Source of the DNA: Marinifilum sp. D737
Lineage (GTDB): Bacteria > Bacteroidota > Bacteroidia > Bacteroidales > Marinifilaceae
Direction: 5' to 3'
DNA length: 64,000 bases
Assembly: GCF_026672275.1 (NCBI RefSeq)
Contig: NZ_JANQCD010000002.1
Coordinates: forward strand, 124,001 to 188,000
Under the pieces are notes generated by a model that saw only the letters and a list, made by a program, of their open reading frames with translations, was not told where the DNA came from and made no database searches. The translations under genes were made by a program, and so were the position numbers. Position 1 is the stretch's first letter; each line of letters starts with the position of its first letter. Below, one piece after another: positions 1 to 9,177 of the stretch.

Positions 1-2
1 GA

Positions 3-152
3 AACACCCATGATGCTTGTAAAGATTGGAATCGTTTAAAAGCTTTGGGAAGCTCACTTTCCGATGTTTACTTGAGCAAGTTTTGCGAAGCTGAATATGC
101 TGTTAATATCCCGGCAGACACCGAATATATCACCTTTGATATTAGAAAATAA
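3..152 (+). CDS. C-terminal fragment of an unidentified protein
   Basis: An open frame runs in from the left edge and stops at 150-152, giving 49 residues ending F-D-I-R-K. The start lies outside the window. The fragment has two cysteines and no motif I recognise, so no function is offered. It is followed 20 bases later by a strong hairpin, which supports it as the true 3' end of a rightward gene. Confidence 0.6.
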   Translation, partial: NTHDACKDWNRLKALGSSLSDVYLSKFCEAEYAVNIPADTEYITFDIRK

Positions 153-171
153 TTGGATGCTATTAAAAACA

Positions 172-197
172 AAACCTGTCAGCATGCTGACAGGTTT
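172..197. terminator. Bidirectional terminator between convergent genes
   Basis: A perfect 26-base palindrome (arms built on ACCTGTCAGC) has a T-rich run on each side, so it can end both the rightward partial gene and leftward hutI. Confidence 0.85.
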
Positions 198-219
198 CTT
201 TTATTATAGTTTTTAGAGC

Positions 220-1473
220 TTACAATCTTTGTCCTCTCAAAATTACCGCATCAATTAAATTGCTTCCATAAGCATATGGCATAAACTCAATAGAAGGAAT
301 TTCTTTAGTAATGAAAACATTGGCAATTTTTCCACGAGCGATACTTCCCAACTCTTCCTGAACACCCATTGCGTAAGCCGAGTTGATGGTTGTAGCATTC
401 ACTGCTTCCTGTGGCAACATTTTGTAGTTGATACACGCCAAAGACATAATGAATTTCATATTTCCTGATGGAGATGAACCTGGGTTAAAATCAGAAGCCA
501 ATGCTACTGGTAATCCTGCATTCATCATATCGCGCACAGGTGAACAAACCATGTTCAAAAAGAAAGCTGCACCTGGCAATACGGTTGGCATGGTTTCAGA
601 ATCTTTCAAACACTTTATTTCTTCCTCACCTACAAACTCAAGGTGGTCAACCGAAAGGGCATTGTACTTCACTCCTACCTGAATACCTCCAGAGTAATCC
701 AACTCATTGGCATGGATTTTAGGACGCATTCCATACTTCATTCCTGCGTTCAAAATACGATCAGTCTCTTCTACAGTAAAGAATCCCTCATCACAAAACA
801 CATCAATGTAATCTGCCAATTCTTCTGCTGCAACCAGAGGAATCATTTCGTTGATTACCAAATCAACATACTCTCCCTGGCGACCTCTGTATTCAGCAGG
901 TACAGCATGTGCACCCAAAAAGCTCGATTTAACGGTTAGCGGAGTTGTTTCTTTAATTCGCTTGATTACTCGAAGCATTTTCAACTCATCTTCAACGGTC
1001 AAACCATACCCACTCTTAATTTCAACTGCACCGGTTCCCATACTGATGATTTCGTGAATGCGTTCCATAGCAGCTACGTACAGCTCATCTTCGGTAGCAT
1101 CGTGCATGCGCTTGGCCGAATTCAAAATTCCACCTCCACGCTTTGCAATCTCTTCATAAGAAAGACCTTTAATCTTATCGGTATATTCAATCTCACGACT
1201 ACCGGCGTACACCAAGTGTGTATGCGAATCGCAGAAAGATGGGAATACCATACGACCTGTAGCATCGATCTCCTCTACATGATCGAATCCTTCCATTTCA
1301 TCGTAATTGGGCATATCTTCCATCTTGCCAAAATCAGAGATCTTCTCATCTTCAATAAGCAAATACGCATTATCAATGCAATTTAAATTTGCCATGTCGG
1401 TTCCGGCAACCCACTTGCGAGGAGTTTCTTCAACCTGAACAAGAGTCTTTATATTACTTATTAACAACTTCAT
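220..1473 (-). CDS. hutI: Imidazolonepropionase (HutI)
   Basis: Third enzyme of histidine degradation. It hydrolyses 4-imidazolone-5-propanoate to N-formimino-L-glutamate in the cytoplasm. At 417 residues it is the usual family length. The amidohydrolase metal motif HTH is at residues 84-86 (context F-C-D-S-H-T-H-L-V-Y-A-G), followed by the family-typical R-G-G-G-I segment near 115 and an A-L-A-S-D-F-N-P-G-S block towards the C-terminus. No other hut gene is visible here, so histidase and urocanase must lie elsewhere. It is divergent from a YfcC-type carrier that might supply substrate (inference from position only). The start ATG directly precedes the first beta strand. Confidence 0.95.
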   Translation of the reverse strand: MKLLISNIKTLVQVEETPRKWVAGTDMANLNCIDNAYLLIEDEKISDFGKMEDMPNYDEMEGFDHVEEIDATGRMVFPSFCDSHTHLVYAGSREIEYTDKIKGLSYEEIAKRGGGILNSAKRMHDATEDELYVAAMERIHEIISMGTGAVEIKSGYGLTVEDELKMLRVIKRIKETTPLTVKSSFLGAHAVPAEYRGRQGEYVDLVINEMIPLVAAEELADYIDVFCDEGFFTVEETDRILNAGMKYGMRPKIHANELDYSGGIQVGVKYNALSVDHLEFVGEEEIKCLKDSETMPTVLPGAAFFLNMVCSPVRDMMNAGLPVALASDFNPGSSPSGNMKFIMSLACINYKMLPQEAVNATTINSAYAMGVQEELGSIARGKIANVFITKEIPSIEFMPYAYGSNLIDAVILRGQRL

Positions 1474-1483
1474 ATCTATATCG

Positions 1484-1513
1484 ATTAATAATTAGTAATG
1501 AATAATGAGTAAT
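1484..1513. repeat. AT-rich stuttering repeat upstream of hutI
   Basis: The stretch is built of variants of the words ATTAATAATTAG and TAATGAATAATGAG. The same word style recurs at 53434-53470, 53827-53864, 54868-54900 and 63185-63256. I see no gene in 1474-1822. The rest of that spacer is AT-rich, with a palindrome at 1635-1658 and no confident promoter. Confidence 0.45.
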
Positions 1514-1634
1514 CGGGTAGCGGACAAATAGAAATGAATAATAATAAGTAGATAATTAAAAGATGTATAAGCATAACTCTCAACTTATCTCCTAATAACC
1601 AATACATTTAATCATTTACTAATTCACGCATTCA

Positions 1635-1658
1635 CACTCCCGATAGATATCGGGACAC
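1635..1658. repeat. Short palindromic dispersed repeat, copy 1
   Basis: The arms TCCCGATA and TATCGGGA are separated by two bases and flanked by CAC on both sides. A degenerate copy lies in inverted orientation at 61296-61318. This is REP-like in size. Function is unknown. Confidence 0.5.
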
Positions 1659-1822
1659 TCATACACTTTAACATGCAAATATTATCTAATTCTGAACAAA
1701 TTGCAAACCTTTTCGATCTGCTCTTTAAAATTATTTTATATCGCTGATTCTGTACATATTTTTCTATTTTTACGCATTCAATTTTAAGGGGTAAAAACCA
1801 AACACAAACTAAATCAACCTAT

Positions 1823-3418
1823 ATGTTTAAAAAGATACCACATACTTATGTAATTGTATTTGCAATAGTTGTATTATCTGCAATATTAACCTGGATTATT
1901 CCAGGAGGAGAATTTGAGCGTACCACAGTAAATGTAAATGGTACCGACCGTGAAGTGATCGTTCAGGGATCATATCATCAGATAGAAAGTCAGGGACAAA
2001 GCTGGGAAATATTCTCTTCTTTCTTTAAAGGATTTGTTGACAAGGCCGATATTATCATGTTTATTTTGGTAATTGGTGGTGCATTCTGGATTATGAATGC
2101 CAGTAAATCTATTGATGTAGGAATCTATTCCTTCTTGAAGTTTACTCAAAAACTCGAGAAGAATAAAACCATACGGAAAATTGGGGTCAACAATATTATA
2201 CTGACCTTAATCATGCTGGTGTTTAGTGCCTTTGGCGCTACATTTGGGATGAGTGAGGAAACCATTGCCTTTGTAATCATTTTTGTTCCGATGTCCATTA
2301 AAATGGGATATGATTCCATTGTTGGGGTCTGTATCTGCTTTGTTGCTGCAGGTTTAGGATTTGCAGGAGCTCTTCTAAATCCTTTTACCATTGGTATTGC
2401 ACAAGGATTATCTAATCTACCTTTATTTTCAGGTATTGAGTATCGTTTATTTTGCTGGGTGGTAATTAATGTTATCGGATTTGCATTCATTTTAAGATAT
2501 GCCGCTAAAATTCGCAAAAACCCACAAGCATCTTTGGTTTACACCGATGATGAATACTGGAGAAAACACAACGATACAGATATGGAAGAGTTGGAATTTT
2601 ATACTCCAAAATCGGCATGGGTAACCTATTTTATTCTCTTAATTACCATGGTAGTGTTCTCTTTCCATTATCCAATGAGTACCTTGAAAGTTGGAAATTC
2701 GGAAATGACAACTTACGTCCTTCCAATTGTTACAGGATTATTCGCTATTCTAGGTTTTATATCTCTTCGTAAATCGGTACATTTCTATATTCTAAATCTT
2801 TTACTTTTCACAATCATTTACCTGATTGTTGGTGTAATGGGATATGGATGGTACATCATGGAGATTGCAACCTTGTTCTTCGCCATGGGAATTTTCTCGG
2901 GTATTGCATTCAACAACACTGCCAACGAAATCACAAACCTATTCCTTGAAGGCTCACGAGACATTCTTTCTGCTGCAATGATTGTTGGTTTAGCAGGTGG
3001 TATTCTAATTGTATTGGAAGAAGGAAATGTGATCGATTCTATTTTGTACTACATTTCACAATCGATGAACGATTTTGGGAAGATGGCTTCGGTATCTATC
3101 ATGTATCTGATTCAAAATATCATTAATGTAATCATCCCTTCAGGATCGGCAAAAGCAGCTTTAACCATGCCTATGATGTCTCAGTTCTCCGATTTAATTG
3201 GAGTATCGCGCCAGGCAACAGTAATGGCATTCCAGTTTGGTGATGGTTTTACCAACATGATTACTCCAACTTCGGGCGTATTAATCGGCGTTCTTGGCGT
3301 TGCAAAAATTCCATACGACAAGTGGGTAAAATGGATTGGCGGATTTATGGCAATCTTACTCTTGTTAGGACTTTTATTGCTAATCCCAACCGTAACCATG
3401 GAGTTGAACGGATTCTAA
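1823..3418 (+). CDS. YfcC/DcuC-type membrane carrier
   Basis: A polytopic inner-membrane protein of 531 residues with about a dozen hydrophobic segments. An N-terminal helix (about 8-28) is followed by the W-I-I-P-G-G-E-F signature of the YfcC branch of the C4-dicarboxylate/basic amino-acid carrier superfamily. An extracytoplasmic loop (about 30-65) and a repeated G-A-L/L-N-P-F-T and P-S-G-S-A-K-A pattern, typical of the two halves of such secondary transporters, follow. Substrate cannot be read from sequence; amino acids or dicarboxylates are plausible. It faces hutI head to head, so histidine or urocanate transport is conceivable but unproven. A terminator follows the stop by 14 bases. Confidence 0.8.
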   Translation: MFKKIPHTYVIVFAIVVLSAILTWIIPGGEFERTTVNVNGTDREVIVQGSYHQIESQGQSWEIFSSFFKGFVDKADIIMFILVIGGAFWIMNASKSIDVGIYSFLKFTQKLEKNKTIRKIGVNNIILTLIMLVFSAFGATFGMSEETIAFVIIFVPMSIKMGYDSIVGVCICFVAAGLGFAGALLNPFTIGIAQGLSNLPLFSGIEYRLFCWVVINVIGFAFILRYAAKIRKNPQASLVYTDDEYWRKHNDTDMEELEFYTPKSAWVTYFILLITMVVFSFHYPMSTLKVGNSEMTTYVLPIVTGLFAILGFISLRKSVHFYILNLLLFTIIYLIVGVMGYGWYIMEIATLFFAMGIFSGIAFNNTANEITNLFLEGSRDILSAAMIVGLAGGILIVLEEGNVIDSILYYISQSMNDFGKMASVSIMYLIQNIINVIIPSGSAKAALTMPMMSQFSDLIGVSRQATVMAFQFGDGFTNMITPTSGVLIGVLGVAKIPYDKWVKWIGGFMAILLLLGLLLLIPTVTMELNGF

Positions 3419-3431
3419 AAAAAATACAAAC

Positions 3432-3455
3432 AAAGGGGCTCGAATGAGCCCCTTT
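3432..3455. terminator. Bidirectional terminator
   Basis: A ten-base stem (AAAGGGGCTC) with a GAAT loop has T-rich flanks on both strands. It serves the carrier gene and the leftward susC-susD unit. Confidence 0.85.
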
Positions 3456-3480
3456 TCAATTCTACTAACCACACGGGAAA

Positions 3481-3540
3481 TTAATATCCGGGATTTTGGA
3501 AAAATTTTGTTTTAACATCGATTTCTCGCTGTGGAATTGA
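3481..3540 (-). pseudogene. Vestigial C-terminus of a second susD
   Basis: Immediately beyond the susD stop, in another leftward frame, the DNA reads I-P-Q-R-E-I-D-V-K-T-K-F-F-Q-N-P-G-Y then stop. This is the standard SusD tail and parallels the intact gene's own I-P-Q-R-E-V-D-A-N-P-N-F ending. The two copies differ at many third positions, so this looks like the remnant of a diverged paralogue rather than a fresh duplication. Confidence 0.7.
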
Positions 3541-3542
3541 GA

Positions 3543-5036
3543 TTAATCATCAAAATTTGGATTAGCATCAACTTCTCTCTGAGGAATTTGATAAATCATT
3601 TTTTCATCCATAGCTGGTATTACCAGGTCGGCACCTGGCATTACAAGGTTTAATCTACCATCTTTTCTATTTAATCCAATTCCATTTCTAGCCATATCAA
3701 AAGAAGCAACACCTTCACCCCACAATTCAATTCTTCTATATAGTAGAATTTCATCAATTAGATCTTGACCTGTTTTTGTTGATTTCACATAAGAAGGATC
3801 CCTAACCGTATTTAAATCAAATAATACTTGTTGAGCCTCACCATCTTTGCCTTGTTTAGCCAAAGCTTCAGCTTTAGTTAAATAAAACTCGGTATTCCTT
3901 AAGTATATATAATCTCCAATAAACTCACCAGGTCCTGGTTGGGCAATAAATTTTAAACTTGTATACTTTGGTGTTTTATTATAATGCCCCCATGTACCTG
4001 GAACTAATATTGTTCCCGGAGGATATTCTTGATCAGCAAACCAGGCTAGTCTTTTATCGCTTGCTGGAATCATATCATATAAATTTGAATTTACTGTCTT
4101 AAAATGATTCCAACCACTATACCCATCATTTATTTGGCTTATGTGAGAAAAGAATGAATTATATACACCTGATGTTGCAGGTGTAACTACAGAACCCCAA
4201 ATCGCTTCCGATAATGAAAGCTCATCAAAACCATGAAGAACATCATCGCTAATACTTCCTACATTCATTGCAATATCTGCAAATTTTTCTGCTTCCGACC
4301 AGTTCTCATAAGTTAAATAATACCTGGCCAAATATGCTGCTACTACAGTAGCATCAATTTCTTCTTTTGATGATCTACTGTAATTTTCCAACCCGTTATA
4401 AGCCAATGTCAAATCATCAAGTATCAGTTTTTTAACCTCACTTACAGTAGATTTTGGTTGTCCTACAAAATCACCAAAATCGATAGGTATGGCCTCTTCT
4501 GAGTCATTCGCTCTGGTATGCTGATAAATTCTAACCAAATAAAAATAAGCTATAGCTCTATATGTGTGAGACTTATACTTAAAAACCAATACTTCTTCAG
4601 GAGCATCATCTGATATCGTATTAATTATTCCATTGGCATTATTAATTACTTTATAAAAGAATTCCCAAATAAAATCATTATCAAAATATGTTAATCCTAT
4701 ATTTTCATAATTACTGTAAGCCCCAAACCAAGTATTTCTACTCATGTCCATGTCATTACTTCTTAAATCCATACCAAGCTCTACAGCCTTCAAACCAAAT
4801 TCAGCATCTCTATCATCAGTTTCTCCATCTCTTAGGTACGATAAAATAGCTCCATCTAATGCCGTAAGACCTTGAGTACCTCCAGCATCAGAAATTGCAG
4901 AAGCATGTGATGCAGTATGATATCTTTCCTCAGCAAAATCTTGATCTAAATCAGCACAAGAAACCAAAAGTGTTATTGAAAAGATAAAGACAAAATATTT
5001 GCTTAAATGTATATATAAAGATCTATTATATTTCAT
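3543..5036 (-). CDS. SusD/RagB-family glycan- or peptide-binding lipoprotein
   Basis: Surface-exposed lipoprotein that caps the SusC channel and binds the imported ligand. It has 497 residues with a signal sequence ending in L-V-S-C (Cys about 27), consistent with lipidation. The TPR-rich helical body is typical, as are the R-A-I-A-Y-F-Y-L-V-R segment (about 158) and the R-R-I-E-L-W-G-E-G motif near 430. It lies 10 bases downstream of susC and is surely cotranscribed with it. No glycoside hydrolase, sulfatase or SusE/F-like gene accompanies the pair, so the ligand is unknown. The C-terminus ends N-F-D-D rather than the more usual N-P-G-Y, which instead appears in the relic next door. Confidence 0.93.
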   Translation of the reverse strand: MKYNRSLYIHLSKYFVFIFSITLLVSCADLDQDFAEERYHTASHASAISDAGGTQGLTALDGAILSYLRDGETDDRDAEFGLKAVELGMDLRSNDMDMSRNTWFGAYSNYENIGLTYFDNDFIWEFFYKVINNANGIINTISDDAPEEVLVFKYKSHTYRAIAYFYLVRIYQHTRANDSEEAIPIDFGDFVGQPKSTVSEVKKLILDDLTLAYNGLENYSRSSKEEIDATVVAAYLARYYLTYENWSEAEKFADIAMNVGSISDDVLHGFDELSLSEAIWGSVVTPATSGVYNSFFSHISQINDGYSGWNHFKTVNSNLYDMIPASDKRLAWFADQEYPPGTILVPGTWGHYNKTPKYTSLKFIAQPGPGEFIGDYIYLRNTEFYLTKAEALAKQGKDGEAQQVLFDLNTVRDPSYVKSTKTGQDLIDEILLYRRIELWGEGVASFDMARNGIGLNRKDGRLNLVMPGADLVIPAMDEKMIYQIPQREVDANPNFDD

Positions 5037-5046
5037 AACTAGTTAT

Positions 5047-8000
5047 TTAATTTAAATTTACACTTACACCAAAAGCTATAGTTCTATTGGCACCATATTC
5101 AGCAGAAGATCTTCCTACCGAATTCAAACGAGGATCATACCCTTGTCTTGCACTGTATAATAAGAATGCATTATTTACAGTTCCATAAACTCGGATGTTA
5201 TCAATATGGTATTTTTTTAAAGTTTTATTTTTAAATACATAAGCTACGTTAATGTTACTTAAACTCAAATAACTTAAGTCTGTTAAAAAAAGATCTGAAA
5301 TATCATATTGATTTGGGCTTAGAGGATCAACTCTAGGTAAACTAGCTGTTGGGTTATCTACTGTCCACGTTTTGTCATAATCTGCAAAATTGGTTACATT
5401 TTGCGTAGCACCCAGCAATCCATAATACTCACTATCGATACCATAACCTCCTACTTGATAAGAAAATTGTAGGTCTAATGAAAAATTACCAGCTTGAACT
5501 TGAGCTCCAAACCCTCCTGTTATTTTTGGTATTGCCTGTTTACCAAGGTAATATCTATCGGCCTTAGAGTAGTCTTCTGTAATTACATCTTCACCAGTTG
5601 CTTCGTCTTCCATATACCATTGGGCATTTCCGTTTTCAGGATTTACTCCCGCTGATTTTCTCATATAGTAATCAAAAATACTTTTACCTACTTCTCTTCG
5701 GAAACTACCAAATGGTATTGGCTCATCATTAGGCAGTTCGGTTATTTCATTATGATATGTAGTAAGGTTTGCATTAAAATGAACATTAATCTTTTCCTTT
5801 TTTATAGCATTCCATGAAATTTCCGTTTCAAATCCACTATTTACCATAGAGCCTGCATTTTCTGGTCTGGAAGCTTGCCCTGTCGATATAGGTATAGGAG
5901 TATTAAATAGCAAATCATCAGATTTTTTTCTGTAATACCCAATGGAAAGATTTATCTTATTAAGCAAACTCATTTCATAAGCAATATCCAAACTAGCCGA
6001 TTTCTCCCAAGTCAGTTTTTCATTACCTAAATACCTTAATTTTTGTGTTAAAGCGCCATTATTTTCATCAATTTCATACTGATTTTCGTAAGCTACTAAA
6101 TTTCGAGTATCAACATCTTCATAAAAAATTCTATCGTTACCAGTAGTACCATAATTTATGGCAAACTTTGCATAATCGATGCTTTCGATATCTTTCATGA
6201 AATCTTCGTTACTCATAACCCATGACGCACCAACAGACCAAAATGCCCCCCAACGCTCGTCTGGATGAAAAACAGAAGAAGCATCATATCTACCAGTTAC
6301 ATTCAAGAAATAGGTATTATCTAAACCATAAATAAATCTAGAGAAATAACCTTCGGTTGTATATTTAGTATTGTAATTGCTAGCTGATGCATAAACAGCA
6401 GTATTATCTAATATTGGGCTAAAATCTCCAATAATATTTCTTTTCGAAAGAGATAAGGTAGTAAATTTTTCTACATACGTTTCATGTCCTAAAAGTACAT
6501 CAAAGCTATGTTTTCCATTATCTTTTTTCCAGGTTAACAACTGTTGATTCGTAAATGCAGAAAAATTTCCTCTAGCATTAGTTAAAAGTCCATTTTGAGC
6601 TTTAGCGAAAGCACCAGCACCAGGCTTAGTGAAATCAGTTTCTTGAGTTGTTTGAGTTAAGTAGTTCATAACATACTCAAACTTAAAACCTAATGGCAAA
6701 TCGAATTTTGCTCTTAAACCTCCATTAAAATTGTCTCTTTCATTGGTTTCTTCCGTATTTTCAATTACCGCAAGAGGATGTTCTCCAACCGCATAAATTC
6801 TAGCACCTCTGCTACTTCCATCAGGAAAAAATTGAGGAACACCAAAGTCATAAGCTAATCCACCAGGGTTATTAGGGTTTTTAATAGGATTCCAATTTTC
6901 ATCATATTGATAAACAGGGTAAATTGGAGCTATTCTTCTATTCCAAAAGAATGCGTTAGCAAAACTTGTTGTAGGAACACCATCAGCATCAACAGTTGAA
7001 GGAACAGCTTGACTTTTAGATTTTGCATAAGACACATCTCCACTTAATGTCAGCACATCAAATATTTTAGCTGAACTAGCTTTTAAACGAGCTGTATGTC
7101 TTTTAAAACTACTTCGAACAGTATATCCCTTATTCGTTTCTGTTCCTAATGATAAATAGTAAGTTATATCATCAGAACCTCCTGAAATACTAAAATTGTG
7201 AGATTGAAAAGTAGCGTTATCTCTAAATAAAGCATCCTCCCATTTGTCTTTAACCAAAAGGTTTGCCGAACTATTTAGCTTTCCCGTTAAAGGATCAACT
7301 AACTGATTATCCGGAACATCATATAAGTTGTAATTTCCCAGCCTATCAATTAAATTATCAGATGCAAATTGTCTGGCTTCCTGCATAGTAATAGGAGTTC
7401 CGGCAGCCTTTTGCTTGTAAAATTCGGAATTAGCTAATACACTATGATAAGATTCATAAAATTCGCCAGGATTTTCTATAATATCGTACTCTTTTGCACC
7501 TCTTTGTGTAAATCCAAACCTACTATCTACATTTATCTGTAATTTGTTTTTAATACCCTTTTTGGTAGTAATTAATAAAACTCCGTTTGAAGCTTTATTA
7601 CCATATAAAGAAGTTGAAGATGCATCTTTTAAAACTGAAGTTGACTCAATATCTTTTGGGTTTATACTACTTAAACTTCCAGAATAAGGAACACCATCTA
7701 AAACAATAAGTGGCTCACTATCTGCATTTATGGAACCAAACCCTCTAATTCTAATTATAGGATCAGAACCAGGTTGACCATCAGCCTGAATAACTCTCAT
7801 TCCAGAAACTAAACCTTCTAAGCTTTTTACAGGGTTTGAGAAAGTTGCATTTTCTATTTGCTCTTTTTTAATAACACTCACAGATCCAGTAACTGAATTT
7901 CTAGATTGTGATCCATAAGCAACAACTACAACTTCATCCATTCCTATTGATTCGGTTTCTAAAGTCACATCGATAACAGTTTGGCTACCTACAGGTATTT

Positions 8001-8241
8001 CCTGAGCAACCATACCAACAAAACTAAATACCAAAATGTCAGATGCCCCGACCTCAATTGAATATTTCCCATCTATATCAGTACTGGTTCCTGATGTTGT
8101 ACCTTTAATAACAACCGAAACACCGGGCATTCCCATGCCATCATCCGAACTTTTTACAGTACCTGAAATCAGTTTTGTTTGTGCATTTATTAGTTGTAAT
8201 GACATAATAAATATGCAAACAGTAAATATCAGTCTTTTCAT
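5047..8241 (-). CDS. SusC/RagA-family TonB-dependent outer-membrane transporter
   Basis: Outer-membrane importer energised by TonB. It has 1064 residues: signal peptide (1-20, ending I-N-A-Q), a carboxypeptidase-regulatory-like domain (about 22-95), a TonB-box-like D-E-V-V-V-V-A-Y-G near 103-111, a plug domain (about 115-235, with the family's R-I-R-G-F-G-S-I and L-K-D-A-S-S-T-S-L-Y-G-N-K-A segments) and a long beta-barrel to the C-terminus. It pairs with the susD 10 bases downstream. No ECF sigma/anti-sigma pair or hybrid sensor is adjacent, so regulation is not evident from neighbours. A leader of more than 400 bases with hairpins may matter. Substrate is not predictable. Confidence 0.95.
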   Translation of the reverse strand: MKRLIFTVCIFIMSLQLINAQTKLISGTVKSSDDGMGMPGVSVVIKGTTSGTSTDIDGKYSIEVGASDILVFSFVGMVAQEIPVGSQTVIDVTLETESIGMDEVVVVAYGSQSRNSVTGSVSVIKKEQIENATFSNPVKSLEGLVSGMRVIQADGQPGSDPIIRIRGFGSINADSEPLIVLDGVPYSGSLSSINPKDIESTSVLKDASSTSLYGNKASNGVLLITTKKGIKNKLQINVDSRFGFTQRGAKEYDIIENPGEFYESYHSVLANSEFYKQKAAGTPITMQEARQFASDNLIDRLGNYNLYDVPDNQLVDPLTGKLNSSANLLVKDKWEDALFRDNATFQSHNFSISGGSDDITYYLSLGTETNKGYTVRSSFKRHTARLKASSAKIFDVLTLSGDVSYAKSKSQAVPSTVDADGVPTTSFANAFFWNRRIAPIYPVYQYDENWNPIKNPNNPGGLAYDFGVPQFFPDGSSRGARIYAVGEHPLAVIENTEETNERDNFNGGLRAKFDLPLGFKFEYVMNYLTQTTQETDFTKPGAGAFAKAQNGLLTNARGNFSAFTNQQLLTWKKDNGKHSFDVLLGHETYVEKFTTLSLSKRNIIGDFSPILDNTAVYASASNYNTKYTTEGYFSRFIYGLDNTYFLNVTGRYDASSVFHPDERWGAFWSVGASWVMSNEDFMKDIESIDYAKFAINYGTTGNDRIFYEDVDTRNLVAYENQYEIDENNGALTQKLRYLGNEKLTWEKSASLDIAYEMSLLNKINLSIGYYRKKSDDLLFNTPIPISTGQASRPENAGSMVNSGFETEISWNAIKKEKINVHFNANLTTYHNEITELPNDEPIPFGSFRREVGKSIFDYYMRKSAGVNPENGNAQWYMEDEATGEDVITEDYSKADRYYLGKQAIPKITGGFGAQVQAGNFSLDLQFSYQVGGYGIDSEYYGLLGATQNVTNFADYDKTWTVDNPTASLPRVDPLSPNQYDISDLFLTDLSYLSLSNINVAYVFKNKTLKKYHIDNIRVYGTVNNAFLLYSARQGYDPRLNSVGRSSAEYGANRTIAFGVSVNLN

Positions 8242-8790
8242 ACAATTAAATTTTTAATAAGTTTCATTATAAAATCTTGAGATACATCAACTCAAGACAC
8301 ATAGTAAAGCTTTTACATTGGTCTTAGAATCCATAACTAAACTTTTAGGTGATTTATTTCACACCTAAAGCAGTCTCTATATTTGTGCGAATTATTATCG
8401 GTGATTCTATCTTAATACAAATCGAGCCGAAAATATATTTCTACACTCCGAAAAATTATTGGTGATTTTGGGTTTTGAGCTTGAAGAGAAAATAATAACA
8501 ATCGTTACTCTCCATAACAGTCGACATGAAATGAATAGTATAACGATACTTAGATTACAACTAAATGTATTCTACATGTTTTTTTTAGTTAAATCCTTTT
8601 AGGATGTTTCGAGTAGTAATTCCATATTAAAAGTTTTTAGGTTAGTAAAATTGTTTTTGGCACTCCAAATATATTCTATAGAATTTGGCATGATTTAACA
8701 TCATAATAAAGAGCCCTATATTTATTAGATGATTTATAAACATTTTACCCTATCTAATTTATCCCTTTTTTTTTTAATATTAAAAAAAAA
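8242..8790. other. Long noncoding leader upstream of susC
   Basis: I see no gene in these 549 bases. On the susC strand there is a -7-like element (TATATTTG, 8666-8673) more than 400 bases upstream of the start. There are two hairpins: 7-base arms TCTTGAG/CTCAAGA at 8275-8297, and 8-base arms at 8344-8351/8362-8369. On the opposite strand a second TATATTTG at 8378-8385 could start an antisense transcript. None of the -7 elements has a matching TTTG at the proper distance. Confidence 0.4.
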
Positions 8791-8812
8791 GAGAAATCTT
8801 TTCAGATTTCTC
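8791..8812 (-). terminator. Terminator of the ferredoxin gene
   Basis: A nine-base stem GAGAAATCT/AGATTTCTC with a four-base loop is followed on the minus strand by a long T run. It sits 26 bases past the ferredoxin stop. Confidence 0.85.
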
Positions 8813-8837
8813 TCAAATATTCAATGATTTAACGAAA

Positions 8838-9008
8838 TCAATCAGCTTCTGAAATAGCCTCTACAGGGCATACTTCTGCGCAAGCAGCACAATCAATACA
8901 AGCATCTGGATCGATAACATAAATATCCCCCTCTGATATTGCATCAACCGGACATTCATTAATACATGAACCACAAGCGGTACATTCATCTGATATAAGG
9001 TAAGCCAT
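8838..9008 (-). CDS. 2x[4Fe-4S] bacterial-type ferredoxin
   Basis: A low-potential electron carrier of only 56 residues. There are two classical cluster motifs, C-T-A-C-G-S-C-I-N-E-C-P and C-I-D-C-A-A-C-A-E-V-C-P, separated by an acidic linker. Length and spacing match clostridial-type ferredoxins exactly. It is a single-gene unit ended by its own hairpin. It is the obvious candidate soluble partner for the 2-oxoacid:ferredoxin oxidoreductase (20578-23306) and for the hydrogenase (40528-45057) further along, though pairing is inference. The start ATG is the only one in frame, directly before the first motif. Confidence 0.95.
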   Translation of the reverse strand: MAYLISDECTACGSCINECPVDAISEGDIYVIDPDACIDCAACAEVCPVEAISEAD

Positions 9009-9177
9009 AACAATTCGTTTTTAATTGATAAATTACTTATAATGAACTGAATTAAAATTACGACTTGGTTTCAATCAAAACAAGATGTTAATATCCTAAA
9101 CTCTTATTTAGAATTATTCCAATTAATCATTATATTTACTCCAACAAAAAAATTAAACAGACTAAAAAAAACAATAC

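Noticed and set aside
1054-1386. Rightward open frames within hutI and similar long antisense frames across hndC, the acyl-CoA synthetase and porins
   Set aside because: They are on the opposite strand of clear genes, have atypical composition and show no recognisable domain.
8378-8385. Firm antisense RNA call from the TATATTTG element in the susC leader
   Set aside because: No TTTG at the proper distance and no terminator downstream. Kept only as a possibility in the leader entry.
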